From positions 1 to 64,000 of the forward strand of contig NZ_KB907082.1 of assembly GCF_000381765.1 (NCBI RefSeq): a DNA stretch of 64,000 nucleotides. The letters are read 5' to 3'. This DNA is from [Zimmermannella] faecalis ATCC 13722. Lineage in GTDB: Bacteria > Actinomycetota > Actinomycetes > Actinomycetales > Microbacteriaceae. Positions 6,944-16,439 of the stretch are shown in pieces (within the stretch, counting starts at the first letter, position 1; the number at the start of each line of letters is the position of its first letter). The translations under genes were made by a program, and so were the position numbers. Under the pieces are notes generated by a model that saw only the letters and a program-made list of their open reading frames with translations, was not told the DNA's origin and did no database searches.

Positions 6944-9900
6944 CTATTCGCCGCTGTCGATGCGTTCCTGCGCCTCGGCCGCGCGTTCGAGCGCCTCGGT
7001 CATGCGCGCATCCGCCTCGGCCGCCGCGACGAGATCGTTGTCGGCGTAGGCCTGCGTGCGATCCTCGAGGGCCTGCGTCGCGTCGGCGAGCGCCGCCTCG
7101 AGGTCGGCCTGCGCATCGCCCGAGCTGCCACCCGTACCGCCCTGGGTCGGAGCCGGGGTCTCGGTCGGCTCGGGCGTCTCACTCGGCGAGGTCGTCGCGT
7201 CGGGGTCGGTGGTCTCGTCAGGGATGTCCTGCGCGTTGTCACCGCCCGTGTCTGGCACGATGACGTTCGGGTCGTCATCGGTCACCTCGTCGGCGTTCTG
7301 GTCGCCCGCGTCGGCGCCCGCATCGCCCGCGAACAGGGTGTCGAGCGCCGCGTCGAGCGTGTCCTCGAACGCGATCTTGTCGCCGAAGGCCACGAGCACT
7401 CGCCGCATGAGCGGGTAGCTCGTCTCACCGGTCGACTTCACGTACACCGGCTGCACGTAGAGGAAGCCCTCGCCCACGGGAAGCGTGAGCAGGTTGCCTC
7501 GCAGCACCTGTGTCTGCCCGCCACGCTCGAGCAGGTTAAGTTCCTGCGCGACCGTCGCGTTCGAGTTGAAGATGTTCTGCACCTGACCCGGACCATTGAC
7601 CGAGTCGTTCTGAATCTTCAACAGCGTCAGCCGGCCGTAGTCGTCGGACACCTGCCCCGCCGTGGATCCGGCATTCGCATTCGCCGAAAGATACCCGGTG
7701 AGCACGTTTCGCGTGTTCGCGTCACCCGACACCATCGGAATGTAGGTCGAGTAGATCGAGAACGCAGGATCCTGGCCCGGCATCTGCATCGTTAGGTAGT
7801 ACGGGGGCTGCCGCACGGTCGAGTCTTGCCCCTGCGTCGGGTCAACCGGCAGCTGCCACGCGTTCGTCTGGTTGTAGTACTCGCCCGCGCTCGTGACGTG
7901 ATAGGTCGAGAGCATCTGGCGCTGCACCTTGAAGTAGTCCTGCGGGTAGCGCACGTGGCTCAACAGGTCGGCCGACATCTCCGACACGGGCTTCAACAGG
8001 CCGGGGAAGATCTTGTCCCAGGTCTGTAGAATCGGGTCATCGGTGTCCCACGCGTAGAGCGACACGCTCCCGTCATACGCGTTGACGGTCGCCTTCACCG
8101 AGTTCCGCATGTAGTTGATCGGCGAGACGGTGCCCGTCGGGCCGGGGGTGTTCGAGTCGGTCGCCGCCTGCTCGATCGACGTCTGGGTCGAGTACGGATA
8201 CGCGTCGCTGGTCGTGTAGGCGTCGACGATCCACACGAGCTCGCCGTCGACGACCGAGGCGTACGGGTCGCCGTCGATCGTGAGGTACGGCGCAACCGAC
8301 TGCACGCGCTGGGCGGGGTCACGGTCGTAGAGAATCTGCGACTCGGGGTTGATCGCGTCCGACAGCAGAATCTGCTCCGACTGGAACTTGATCGCATAGA
8401 CGAGTCGGTTGAACCAGTTACCAACCGACGGGCCGCCGTTGCCCGAGAACGTGTAGTAGCTCTGCGAGGCGCCATCGGCACCCGAAACGTGGTCGAACTC
8501 GACGTCACTCTCGCCGTTGCCACCGACGATCGAGTACTGCGGCGAGTTCTCACCGAAGTAGACGCGGGGCTCGAACTCGTCGAGCACGCCCTCCTGCGGC
8601 ATGCCGGCCTCGAAGAAGAGCGGCTGGCCGTCGGGGCCGCGCTGCGAACCGTACGACGCGACGAGGCCATAGCCGTGCGTGTAGACGATCGCCTGGTTCA
8701 CCCACGACTGCGCGTCGGCACCGAGACCCTCGACGTTGATCTCGCGAACCGACATGACCGCGTCCTGGGTCTTGCCGTCGATGTCGTAGCGGTCGACGTC
8801 GAGCATGCTCGGGAACGCATAGTACGCGCGCTCCTGCTCGAACTGGGCGAAGGTGTCGCTGATGAGCGCCGGGTCCATGATGCGAATGTTCGCGGTGGTT
8901 TCCGCGTCCTCGCGCAGCTGGCCGCTCGAGGCCTCGGTGACGCCGGCGTACTCGACCTCTTCGACCCCGTCGATGTCGTAGGCGTTGCGGGTCGCGTCGA
9001 TATTGCGCTGAATGTACTCACTCTCGAGCGACTGCTCGTTCGGGCCGACCTGCAGGTTCTGCACGAACCACGGGTACGCGAGCCCGACCACGAGGCCGAC
9101 CACGAGCAGGCCACCAACACCGACCGCGGGAAGCGTCCACCGCCCGGCAATCGCGGCAAAGAAGAACAACAGCGCCACAATGATCGCGATTCCCGCGAGG
9201 ATCGTCAGACCGGGGATGCGCGCGTGCACGTCGGTGTAGAGCGCACCCGACCAGCGTCCGTTCGACTCGGTGAGGCTGTTGTAGCGGTCGAACCAGAACG
9301 ACACGCCCTGCGCGAGCACGAACAGGCCAGCGACGATCGCGGTCTGGATGCGCGAAGCCTTCGAGATGACGACCTCACGGCCCGAGATGTGGATGCCGCC
9401 GTATAGGTAGCTCACGGCGACCGTGAGCACGAGGCAGACGAGCAGGGTCGAGCTCACGAAGGTCACCACGCCACGCCAGAAGGGCAGCTGGAAAATGTAG
9501 AAGGCGACATCGTGCCCGAACTCGGGGTCGGTCACGCCAAACGGCGTGGCGTTGAAGAACGTGAGCACGGTCTGCCAGCTGCCGGCGACCGACAGGCCGC
9601 CGAGGATGCCGAGGAAGACGGGAATCACGATGAAGACGATTCGGCGCACTGGCTCGAGCGCGCGCTGGTACTCGCCGAGCTGCTGCGACAGCTTCGCGTA
9701 GGTGGGCCGGTTGCGGTACGCGAGCGCGAGCATGAGGTAGCTCGGCACGGCGAGCCCGAGGAGGCCGAGCACGAACATCGCGCCGGTGGCGATCCACTGC
9801 GTGAACAGCACGCGCTCAAAGCCGAGTTGCTGGAACCACAGCACGTCGGCGTAGATGCCGGCAAACCAGAAGAAAACGACGATGATCGCGACGACAATGC

Positions 9901-10003
9901 CGATCGTGACGATCAGCGGCCCAAATCGCCGCGGGCGTCCCGTCGCCTCACCCCCGTTCCCAGAAGAGCCTGCGGGTGGACGAGGGGCTGCGGTTGCGCT
10001 CAC
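6944..10003 (-). CDS. UPF0182 family large membrane protein
   Basis: A 1019-residue protein with a short cytoplasmic N-terminus and about seven hydrophobic segments in the first 320 residues. A long extracytoplasmic domain follows (SLESEYIQRNIDATRNAY, PYLTIDGDPYASVVDG), then an acidic Thr/Pro-rich linker and an Ala/Glu/Asp-rich helical tail. This is the UPF0182 (COG1615) architecture, widespread in actinobacteria and of unknown function. The start is GTG at 10003. It lies next to the YlbL-like protease, as in mycobacteria (Rv3193c-Rv3194c, from memory). A link to the protease, for instance as substrate or partner, is only suggested by this conserved pairing. Confidence 0.93.
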   Translation of the reverse strand: MSATAAPRPPAGSSGNGGEATGRPRRFGPLIVTIGIVVAIIVVFFWFAGIYADVLWFQQLGFERVLFTQWIATGAMFVLGLLGLAVPSYLMLALAYRNRPTYAKLSQQLGEYQRALEPVRRIVFIVIPVFLGILGGLSVAGSWQTVLTFFNATPFGVTDPEFGHDVAFYIFQLPFWRGVVTFVSSTLLVCLVLTVAVSYLYGGIHISGREVVISKASRIQTAIVAGLFVLAQGVSFWFDRYNSLTESNGRWSGALYTDVHARIPGLTILAGIAIIVALLFFFAAIAGRWTLPAVGVGGLLVVGLVVGLAYPWFVQNLQVGPNEQSLESEYIQRNIDATRNAYDIDGVEEVEYAGVTEASSGQLREDAETTANIRIMDPALISDTFAQFEQERAYYAFPSMLDVDRYDIDGKTQDAVMSVREINVEGLGADAQSWVNQAIVYTHGYGLVASYGSQRGPDGQPLFFEAGMPQEGVLDEFEPRVYFGENSPQYSIVGGNGESDVEFDHVSGADGASQSYYTFSGNGGPSVGNWFNRLVYAIKFQSEQILLSDAINPESQILYDRDPAQRVQSVAPYLTIDGDPYASVVDGELVWIVDAYTTSDAYPYSTQTSIEQAATDSNTPGPTGTVSPINYMRNSVKATVNAYDGSVSLYAWDTDDPILQTWDKIFPGLLKPVSEMSADLLSHVRYPQDYFKVQRQMLSTYHVTSAGEYYNQTNAWQLPVDPTQGQDSTVRQPPYYLTMQMPGQDPAFSIYSTYIPMVSGDANTRNVLTGYLSANANAGSTAGQVSDDYGRLTLLKIQNDSVNGPGQVQNIFNSNATVAQELNLLERGGQTQVLRGNLLTLPVGEGFLYVQPVYVKSTGETSYPLMRRVLVAFGDKIAFEDTLDAALDTLFAGDAGADAGDQNADEVTDDDPNVIVPDTGGDNAQDIPDETTDPDATTSPSETPEPTETPAPTQGGTGGSSGDAQADLEAALADATQALEDRTQAYADNDLVAAAEADARMTEALERAAEAQERIDSGE

Positions 10004-10122
10004 TGAGGTCCTGTCATTTCGCTGTCGCCGTCGACACCACAGGCACGTCAGTTCGTCGCGAGCCCGCGGCGTTGTTCTCGGTCAATGATACCGGGCCGTA
10101 GGGGCACCGCGACCCGCGGCGA

Positions 10123-11292
10123 TTATGACTGTGGCACGCCCGCCGCGACGGCGTCTTCGCACGTGCGCAGCTCGGCGGTATCGGCGTCATCGGCGTTCGT
10201 CTCGACGACCTCGAGCGCCTCGTCGAGGCTGTCGACGGCGTAGACCGTCATGTCGCCCGGAATGCCACCGTCGAGCACCTCGGCGCAGTTCGAATCTGGC
10301 GCAATGAAGTAGTCGGCACCGAGCTCGACCGCCTGGTAGAGCTTCTGGCGGATACCGCCGATGGCCCCAACCGTGCCGTCGTCCGAGATCGTGCCGGTGC
10401 CGGTGACGTTGTCGCCGCCGGTGAGCGAGCCTTCCGTGAGCTTGTCGTAGGTTGCGAGCGCGAACATCATGCCGGCGCTTGGGCCGCCGACATTCCCGAG
10501 CTCGATATCAACGTCGATCGGGAAGTCGTAGGTGAACTGCAGCGTGATGCCGAGAAGGGGCCGCGCCTCGGGGTCAGCGTCGTTCGCCTTCGGCGTGATC
10601 GTCTCGGTGACCTCTTCGCCACCGCGCATTACGACGACCTCGGTCGGCTCTTCCGTGAGTTCCAGCGCCTGGAGCTGCTCCATATTCGTCACGGGGGTGC
10701 CCCCGATCGTGACGATCTCGTCGCCGACCTTGAGCGCATCCACCGCCGCGCCGTCGTCGGCGACCTCGGCGACCGTCATCTGCTCGCCCACCTCGTACCC
10801 GAGCTCGGTCAGCGCGGCCGCGATCGCCGTATCCTGCGCCTGCGTCATCATGAGCGCCGTCTCTTCGTTGCGCTGCTCGATGGTCGTACCGTCGGGGTAG
10901 TACGCCTCCACCGGCAGCACATCCTTGCCAGGCGTGAGCCACGCCCCGAGCACCTGCAGCCAGTTCGGCTGCGACTGCGGGGTGCCGACAATGTTCACCG
11001 TCATGACGTAGAGCGAGCCGTCACCCGTGTCGTAGGTCTCGGCTCCATCGATCTGAATGACCTCTTGCGAGCCGCCGTCATCGGTCTCTTGTTCACCGAG
11101 TGCGTTGAACGCGGGCCCGGGCTGTCGAATGACGTAGGGCGCGGGCGTGAGCGTGAGCACGACAAGCAGCACGACCCCGACGATGAGCAGCCACTTCCCG
11201 ATGCGCTCGCTCCCCCACCGCCGCCGATTCGGGTGCTCACCCTCGATGGTCGTGAGGGGTGGCCCCTCGGGGCGCGGGTCGCGTTCGGTCAT
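10123..11292 (-). CDS. YlbL-like membrane-anchored PDZ/Lon-type serine protease
   Basis: The 389-residue protein has an N-terminal membrane anchor (residues 33-49), a PDZ domain (about 165-235) and a C-terminal Lon (S16) proteolytic domain. The catalytic Ser272 lies in GGPSAGMM and Lys317 in GGIRQKL. The protease domain faces outward on a single anchor. The Lon ATPase part is absent, as in the YlbL family. It lies between UPF0182 and a divergent DUF2342 gene, a conserved actinobacterial arrangement. Confidence 0.92.
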   Translation of the reverse strand: MTERDPRPEGPPLTTIEGEHPNRRRWGSERIGKWLLIVGVVLLVVLTLTPAPYVIRQPGPAFNALGEQETDDGGSQEVIQIDGAETYDTGDGSLYVMTVNIVGTPQSQPNWLQVLGAWLTPGKDVLPVEAYYPDGTTIEQRNEETALMMTQAQDTAIAAALTELGYEVGEQMTVAEVADDGAAVDALKVGDEIVTIGGTPVTNMEQLQALELTEEPTEVVVMRGGEEVTETITPKANDADPEARPLLGITLQFTYDFPIDVDIELGNVGGPSAGMMFALATYDKLTEGSLTGGDNVTGTGTISDDGTVGAIGGIRQKLYQAVELGADYFIAPDSNCAEVLDGGIPGDMTVYAVDSLDEALEVVETNADDADTAELRTCEDAVAAGVPQS

Positions 11293-11406
11293 TCGGGATG
11301 CTTTCGGGTTTCGGATGATCGCCCTCGGTGAACGCGGCGGTTTTCCCGGCCGCCGCCGATGGCACGCTGGCTACTCTAGAGCGAACCGCTGAGAGGAGCG
11401 AAGCCG

Positions 11407-12804
11407 ATGTCGGATCGCGACACCCCGAATAACGACGACAATTCGACTCCCGAGGAGGAGATGCGTCGGATGCTCGAGCAGATGCTCGGGGGCGGCGGTA
11501 TTGACTCAAGCAAGCTGGCCGGTGCGGCCGGGCTGCCGGTCGATCCGCAGGCCCTCACGCACATGCTCATGCAACTGCAGCAGGCCATGCAGCACCCGAG
11601 CGACGGGGTCAACTGGGACCTCGTGCGTGACGCGGCCCGACGGGCTGCCGAACCGAACGTCGAGGTCTCGGCCGACGACGCCCGCGCCTATGACCGCGCG
11701 TTCGGCGTCGCGGCGCTGTGGCTCGGCGACGCCACGGGCGACACGATCGGCTCGTTCTCCGGCCTGCCGCAGACGATCACCCGGTACGAGTGGCTCGAGC
11801 TGACCCTCGACGGCTGGGCTGAGCTCACGAATCCGGTCGCGACGAGCATCTCGAACGCCCTCGTCGAGGTGCTGAACGAACAGGCGCCCGAAGAGATGCG
11901 CGAGATGATCGAGCGCTCGGGCCCCGTCGTGCGTTCGATGGGCCAGTCGATGTTCGCCATGCAGCTCGGCCAGGTGCTCGGGCAGCTCGCGAAAGAGGTG
12001 CTCTCGGGTGGCGACATCGGTATGCCCGTACTCCCCGACAACAAGGCGGCGCTCACGCCCCAAAACCTCGACGACTGGTCGGCCGACCTCGAGCTCGACC
12101 GCGACGAGGTGCTCATCTACTTCGCGGTGCGTGAGCTGGCGCACGCGCACCTCTTCGCGCATGCCCGTTGGTTGCGCCTGCACCTCGTCTCGTCGATCGC
12201 CGAGTTCGCGCGCGGGATTCGCATCGACACCGACCGCATCGAAGAGACGATTCGCGACCTCGACGTGTCGAACCCCGAGGAGATTCAGCTCGTGCTCAAG
12301 TCGGGCCAGCTGATTCCGCCCCGCACGCCGGAGCAGGACCAGGCGCTCGAGGGCCTCGAGACGGTGCTCGCCCTCATCGAGGGCTGGGTCGACGTCGTGA
12401 CCGAGGATGCGACCTCGCGGCTCCCGAACGCGGGCGCGCTCGCCGAAATGGTGCGCCGACGCCGGGCGACCGGCTCCCCCGCCGAGCACGCGTTCGGCTC
12501 GCTCGTCGGGCTCGAACTGCGCCCGCGCCGCCTGCGCGAGGCGATGAGCATGTGGCGACTCGTCACCGAGAAGCTCGGCGCCGAGCAGCGCGACCAGCTC
12601 TGGGGCCACCGCGACGCGCTCCCCGGCGCGAGCGACATCGACGACCCGTTCGCGCTCGTCGAACGGCTGCAGGGTGGTGCTGGCGAACCCGACGAGCTCG
12701 ACAACGACCTCGCCCGCCTGCTCGGCGACCCGTCATCGTTCGGCGACGCCCCCGCCGGCGGCGACACGAGCGACAAGGGCCCAGATACCCCACCGAACGC
12801 GTAG
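11407..12804 (+). CDS. DUF2342 zinc-dependent metalloprotease-like protein
   Basis: A 465-residue protein of the actinobacterial DUF2342 family. Recognisable parts are the N-terminal EEMRRMLEQMLGGG region, NWDLVRDAARR, and the histidine-bearing helix VRELAHAHLFAHARWLR, which corresponds to the presumed zinc-binding ExxHxxxF-type site. The C-terminal 60 residues are acidic and disordered. The ATG follows GAGAGGAG, with a TACTCT -10 candidate at 11372-11377, so this gene has a leadered transcript. Proteolytic activity is a family annotation that I cannot confirm from the sequence. Confidence 0.88.
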   Translation: MSDRDTPNNDDNSTPEEEMRRMLEQMLGGGGIDSSKLAGAAGLPVDPQALTHMLMQLQQAMQHPSDGVNWDLVRDAARRAAEPNVEVSADDARAYDRAFGVAALWLGDATGDTIGSFSGLPQTITRYEWLELTLDGWAELTNPVATSISNALVEVLNEQAPEEMREMIERSGPVVRSMGQSMFAMQLGQVLGQLAKEVLSGGDIGMPVLPDNKAALTPQNLDDWSADLELDRDEVLIYFAVRELAHAHLFAHARWLRLHLVSSIAEFARGIRIDTDRIEETIRDLDVSNPEEIQLVLKSGQLIPPRTPEQDQALEGLETVLALIEGWVDVVTEDATSRLPNAGALAEMVRRRRATGSPAEHAFGSLVGLELRPRRLREAMSMWRLVTEKLGAEQRDQLWGHRDALPGASDIDDPFALVERLQGGAGEPDELDNDLARLLGDPSSFGDAPAGGDTSDKGPDTPPNA

Positions 12805-12887
12805 TCACCGCGACTGGATTCGGTAGTCGCGTCGGCGCCTGTGGAAAACTCCGCGGGCGCCGACGCGGTTTCCGGCATGATGCGGGT

Positions 12888-13754
12888 GTGCGCTACCGAC
12901 TTCCTGCCGAGACCCCCGTCACCTGGGTGGGCGAAGACCGACTCCGGGTCGGCGGCGTCGTGCGCGCCGTCACGGTGCCCGACACCCAGGTCACCCACGA
13001 TCTCATCGGCGAGCTGCGGAAGGGTGCGACGCCCGAGCACCTCCGGCGGATCGCCAAGCTCACGCCGAGAACCGCTGAGAGCGCCACCGACCTCGTCGCC
13101 CAGCTCGTCTCAGTGTGCGACCCCGCCCCGCGACGCACCTCGAGGGCGCGCGTCGTTGTGCGGGCTCCCCGCTCCGCCGAGGCGTTCGGCCGCCGCCTCG
13201 CCGCGGAGTTTGCTCGCCGTGGCGACGCGGTCGTCTTCGCGGGCGCGGAGTACCGCCCGCCGGCCAACACGAAGCTCGTTGTCGAGGTGGCCGAGCGCGT
13301 GCTCTCTCCTCGCCGCTACTTGCCGCTCATGGGCGACGATCTGGCGCACCTCATCGTCGCCCGTGACGACGACGGGCTCCTGCTCGGCCCCCTCGTAATT
13401 CCCGGCAGAACACCCTGCCTGCGCTGCGACGACCTGCACCGCGCCGAGGCCGACGCGAGCTGGATCGCGACGGCGACCCAGCTCCACGATCTGCCTACAC
13501 CGCGCACACCCGAGGAGCTCGAGCTCGTCGCCGCGCTCCTCGCCGCCGACTCCATGCGAGGGTTCCTCAGCGGGGTTGATCCCGAACCCGGCGATGCGCT
13601 CACGTTCGTGCGTGAGCGCATCACCTCCCCGGCTCGCGACCGCCTTCCGGTGGAGTTTCAGGTTGGATGCGGTTGCCGAGTTCCGCGAGGAACCGAGTCG
13701 GACGCCCCTCAGCCGAGCCGTACGAAAGCTGCAGCCGATCCCGTGCCCGCGTGA
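12888..13754 (+). CDS. Cyclodehydratase-like (TOMM leader-binding-type) zinc protein
   Basis: The 288-residue protein starts with GTG at 12888. It resembles the actinobacterial proteins annotated as bacteriocin/TOMM cyclodehydratase-like, found at this place in the genome (compare Rv3196, from memory). Four cysteines can form a zinc site: PCLRC in the middle and VGCGC near the end. There is no TOMM precursor, dehydrogenase or YcaO gene nearby, so a natural-product role is doubtful. Its last 134 bases overlap the 3' end of the convergent UvrD2-like gene, and the VGCGC motif lies inside that overlap. Confidence 0.65.
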   Translation: MRYRLPAETPVTWVGEDRLRVGGVVRAVTVPDTQVTHDLIGELRKGATPEHLRRIAKLTPRTAESATDLVAQLVSVCDPAPRRTSRARVVVRAPRSAEAFGRRLAAEFARRGDAVVFAGAEYRPPANTKLVVEVAERVLSPRRYLPLMGDDLAHLIVARDDDGLLLGPLVIPGRTPCLRCDDLHRAEADASWIATATQLHDLPTPRTPEELELVAALLAADSMRGFLSGVDPEPGDALTFVRERITSPARDRLPVEFQVGCGCRVPRGTESDAPQPSRTKAAADPVPA

Positions 13755-15366
13755 TCGCGACATAGACGAGGCGCCGCTCCTCACCAACCGCCTCGTCGTC
13801 ACCAACCGTGCTCGCGGTCGGCACGAGCCCCTCGCGAAGTCCGGACACATACACGCTCGACCATTCCAGACCCTTCGCCGCGTGCATCGTCGAGAGCGTG
13901 ACCGCATCGATCGTCGGCTCGAACTGGTGCGCCGCACGTTCGCGCAGCTGCGCGTTGAACTCGGCGAGCGACGTGCCCGCGGGAGCTGCATCCGCGAGGC
14001 GCATGATCGCATCCATCGCGGCCCAGGCGTCGCGCTCGGGCCCGGGGTTCGCCGGGCGGTCTTGCTGCCAGCCGCGCGACCGCAGCACATTGCTCACGGT
14101 CTGGAACAGCGGCCCAGCGTCTTGCCCCGCGACGACGGCGGCGTGGATGCCCGCGACGACGGCCCGCACCTCGGGCCGGTTGAAGAACGTCGGGCCCCCG
14201 TTCGTGCGATAGGGCACGTTCGCCTCGCCCAGCGCCCGTTCGAGGGCTGGCACCTGCGCGTTCGTGCGCACGAGCACGGCGATCTCGGCGGGCGCGCGGC
14301 CGGCCTCGAGCTCGGCACGGATCCGTTCGGCGACGCCCCGTGCCTCCGCAGCATCGTCGGGGTACGCCGTCACGACGGGCTGGGGCGATCGGCCGGCCGA
14401 GGGCCGAAGCGGGTCGAGGGAAATCGCGTGCGGGATGTGCCTCGCGAGCTCGTTCACGGCGGCGATGATCGGCGGGCTCGAGCGATACGACCCATCAACC
14501 CGAATGATGCGCGCGTCGCCAAACTCACTCGCAAAATCGGTGAGGTAGCTTGCTCGAGCACCGGCGAAGGAATAGATGGTCTGGGCGGGGTCGCCGACAA
14601 CGCAGAGTTCGCGCCGGTTCCCGAGCCAAAGCCTCAGCAGCTTGTGTTGGAGCGGCGAGATGTCCTGATACTCGTCGACGACGAAAAACCGGTACTGCTG
14701 CCGCACCTGGGCCGTGATCCACGGCTCACTCTCGAGCATGCCGGCAGTTGCGAGCAGGATGTCTTCGAAGTCGAGCTGCCCACGCGACTCCTTTGCACGC
14801 TCGTACGCGACGACGAGGTCGTGCACCTGCGCGTCCGCGAGCCCGGTCGCGTGCTGCCGGCGACCGCTCGCAAGGTCGGTCGCGTACTCCTCAAGTGTGC
14901 GCTCCGAGACCTTGCGCCACTCGACTTCCTCGGCGAGGGCGCGCAGCTGCGGTGGGCGCAGCCGCACCCCCGTGCGGTCGGCGGCCTCGCTGAGAATCGC
15001 CGACTTCCCCTGCACGAGCCCCGGCAGCTTGCCGCCGATCACGGTCGGCCAGAAAAAGCTCAGCTGCCGAAGCGCCGCCGAGTGAAACGTGCGCGCCTGC
15101 ACCGCCGAAGCACCAAGCGCGCCGAGCCGACCCCGCAGTTGCCCGGCCGCGCGATTCGTGAACGTGAGGGCAAGCACGCGCTCCGGCGCATAGACGCCGG
15201 TGCGAACCCCATAGGCAATTCGCCGGGTGATGGTGTGGGTCTTGCCGGTACCGGGCCCCGCGAGGATGCACACGGGCCCGACGACGGCGAGCGCGGCCTC
15301 ACGCTGGGAGGAGTTGAGGTCGGCGAGCAGGTTCCCGCCCGCGTGGTCAGTCGATGGGCCCGCCAT
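13621..15366 (-). CDS. UvrD2-like superfamily 1A DNA helicase
   Basis: This 581-residue ATP-dependent 3'-5' helicase shows the motif series: Q-motif region LNSSQREAAL, Walker A AGPGTGKTHT, LTFTNRAAG, DEYQD, VGDPAQTIYSFAGA, YRSSPPI, TMHAAKGLEW and VAITRARDRL. The ATG at 15366 lies inside the end of nudC (20-base overlap), so the two are translationally linked. Mycobacterial UvrD2, at the same position, is about 700 residues with HRDC and tetracysteine domains; here the protein ends about 35 residues after the last motif and lacks both. A role in DNA repair is inferred from family. Confidence 0.92.
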   Translation of the reverse strand: MAGPSTDHAGGNLLADLNSSQREAALAVVGPVCILAGPGTGKTHTITRRIAYGVRTGVYAPERVLALTFTNRAAGQLRGRLGALGASAVQARTFHSAALRQLSFFWPTVIGGKLPGLVQGKSAILSEAADRTGVRLRPPQLRALAEEVEWRKVSERTLEEYATDLASGRRQHATGLADAQVHDLVVAYERAKESRGQLDFEDILLATAGMLESEPWITAQVRQQYRFFVVDEYQDISPLQHKLLRLWLGNRRELCVVGDPAQTIYSFAGARASYLTDFASEFGDARIIRVDGSYRSSPPIIAAVNELARHIPHAISLDPLRPSAGRSPQPVVTAYPDDAAEARGVAERIRAELEAGRAPAEIAVLVRTNAQVPALERALGEANVPYRTNGGPTFFNRPEVRAVVAGIHAAVVAGQDAGPLFQTVSNVLRSRGWQQDRPANPGPERDAWAAMDAIMRLADAAPAGTSLAEFNAQLRERAAHQFEPTIDAVTLSTMHAAKGLEWSSVYVSGLREGLVPTASTVGDDEAVGEERRLVYVAITRARDRLQLSYGSAEGRPTRFLAELGNRIQPETPPEGGREPGR

Positions 15367-16306
15367 ACCACTCTTCGATAATCGCCCGGGCGATCGAGAT
15401 GCGTCCCGGCAGCTGATCGACGTGGTTGACGATCTCATCGCGGGTGAACCAGCGCACCTCGACGAGCTCGACGCCGTCGCCCGCCACCTCGGCGGGGTCT
15501 TGCTCGGGGTCGAGCTCGGCCAAGAAGCCGACCATGAGGCTCGCGGGGAACGGCCACGGCTGCGAGCCGAGATAGCGCGGGTTCACGACCCGAGCACCAG
15601 ATTCCTCGCGCACCTCGCGAATCACGGCCTGCTCGAGCGACTCCCCCGGCTCGACGAAACCGGCGAGTACCGAGTAGCGCTTCGGGGTCCAGTTCACGTT
15701 CGCGCCGAGCAGGATGCGATCGTCGGCGTCGACAACGCCGACGATGATCGCGGCGTCGGTACGCGGGAACGTGGGCGCGCCACCGTCTTCACCACGCACG
15801 ACCCAGCCGTTGTGTTCGGTTACGGCGCGGGCTCCCGTCGCCGGCGAGAACCGGTGGGCGGCGGTGAAGTTCCGCATCCCGAGCGCCTGCGCCGCGAGTC
15901 CGGTGTCGACGTCATCGAAGTCGGCACCGTGCTCGCGGAGGGTGATCCATCGATCCCCATCGGGTTCGAGCTCGCCCGCGTCGAAGTCCGAGATCGCGAC
16001 GGCGAACACCCGTGTGCCCGCGGGGTCGACCCGGCCGTCGGGGTTGCGGCGGTCGGCGATGAGCCGACCGAGGTAGATGGGTTCGGCCCCGTCGCGCAGC
16101 GCCTCGGCCCCGCCGAACTGGCCGACTGCGCGCAGGTCGAGGGTGGGATGCGCATCCGGTTCGCTGCGCCCGACGAGCACGGCGTCGCGGCGCTGCACCA
16201 GCAGTCGCGTCCCGTCGGCGTCGAGCAGCGTCGGGTCGTCACGATGGGCATCGTCACGATCGTGGGTTGATCGCGAAAGTGGCAGTCGCTCGAGAAACTC
16301 GCTCAT
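15347..16306 (-). CDS. nudC: NudC-type NAD(H) pyrophosphatase lacking zinc cysteines
   Basis: A 319-residue Nudix hydrolase. The Nudix box GFVEPGESLEQAVIREVREE is intact, and SQPWPFPASLM is the SQPWPFPxS signature that separates NADH pyrophosphatases from other Nudix enzymes. Such enzymes cleave NAD(H) to NMN(H) and AMP and can remove NAD caps from RNA. The zinc-ribbon positions read RFSPATGA and RGEDGGAP, with no cysteine at any of the four usual sites. A TAGACT box (16316-16321) lies nine bases before the ATG. It is translationally coupled to the UvrD2-like gene. Confidence 0.9.
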   Translation of the reverse strand: MSEFLERLPLSRSTHDRDDAHRDDPTLLDADGTRLLVQRRDAVLVGRSEPDAHPTLDLRAVGQFGGAEALRDGAEPIYLGRLIADRRNPDGRVDPAGTRVFAVAISDFDAGELEPDGDRWITLREHGADFDDVDTGLAAQALGMRNFTAAHRFSPATGARAVTEHNGWVVRGEDGGAPTFPRTDAAIIVGVVDADDRILLGANVNWTPKRYSVLAGFVEPGESLEQAVIREVREESGARVVNPRYLGSQPWPFPASLMVGFLAELDPEQDPAEVAGDGVELVEVRWFTRDEIVNHVDQLPGRISIARAIIEEWYGGPID

Positions 16307-16315
16307 GATTCCGTC

Positions 16316-16432
16316 AGTCTAGGCCGCGAGGGTTGCGAGGCTGCCGACGGTGCTGGGGCGCCGAGTGGCGCGTCGTCCCCGTGGCACGTGCCGGTGTGGC
16401 ACCGCGGCGCACGCCGCGACACGCCCTAGGCT
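16316..16432. promoter_or_regulatory. Divergent leaderless-type promoters, nudC and phosphotransferase gene
   Basis: The minus-strand box TAGACT (16316-16321) is nine bases before the nudC ATG, and the plus-strand box TAGGCT (16427-16432) is seven bases before the ATG at 16440. Neither gene has a good ribosome site, so leaderless transcripts are likely in both directions. Confidence 0.55.
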
Positions 16433-16439
16433 TGCCGAC

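Noticed and set aside
12888-13754. A TOMM/bacteriocin biosynthesis cluster around the cyclodehydratase-like gene
   Set aside because: No precursor peptide, YcaO, dehydrogenase or dedicated transporter gene is near; the gene sits in a housekeeping block conserved in mycobacteria.
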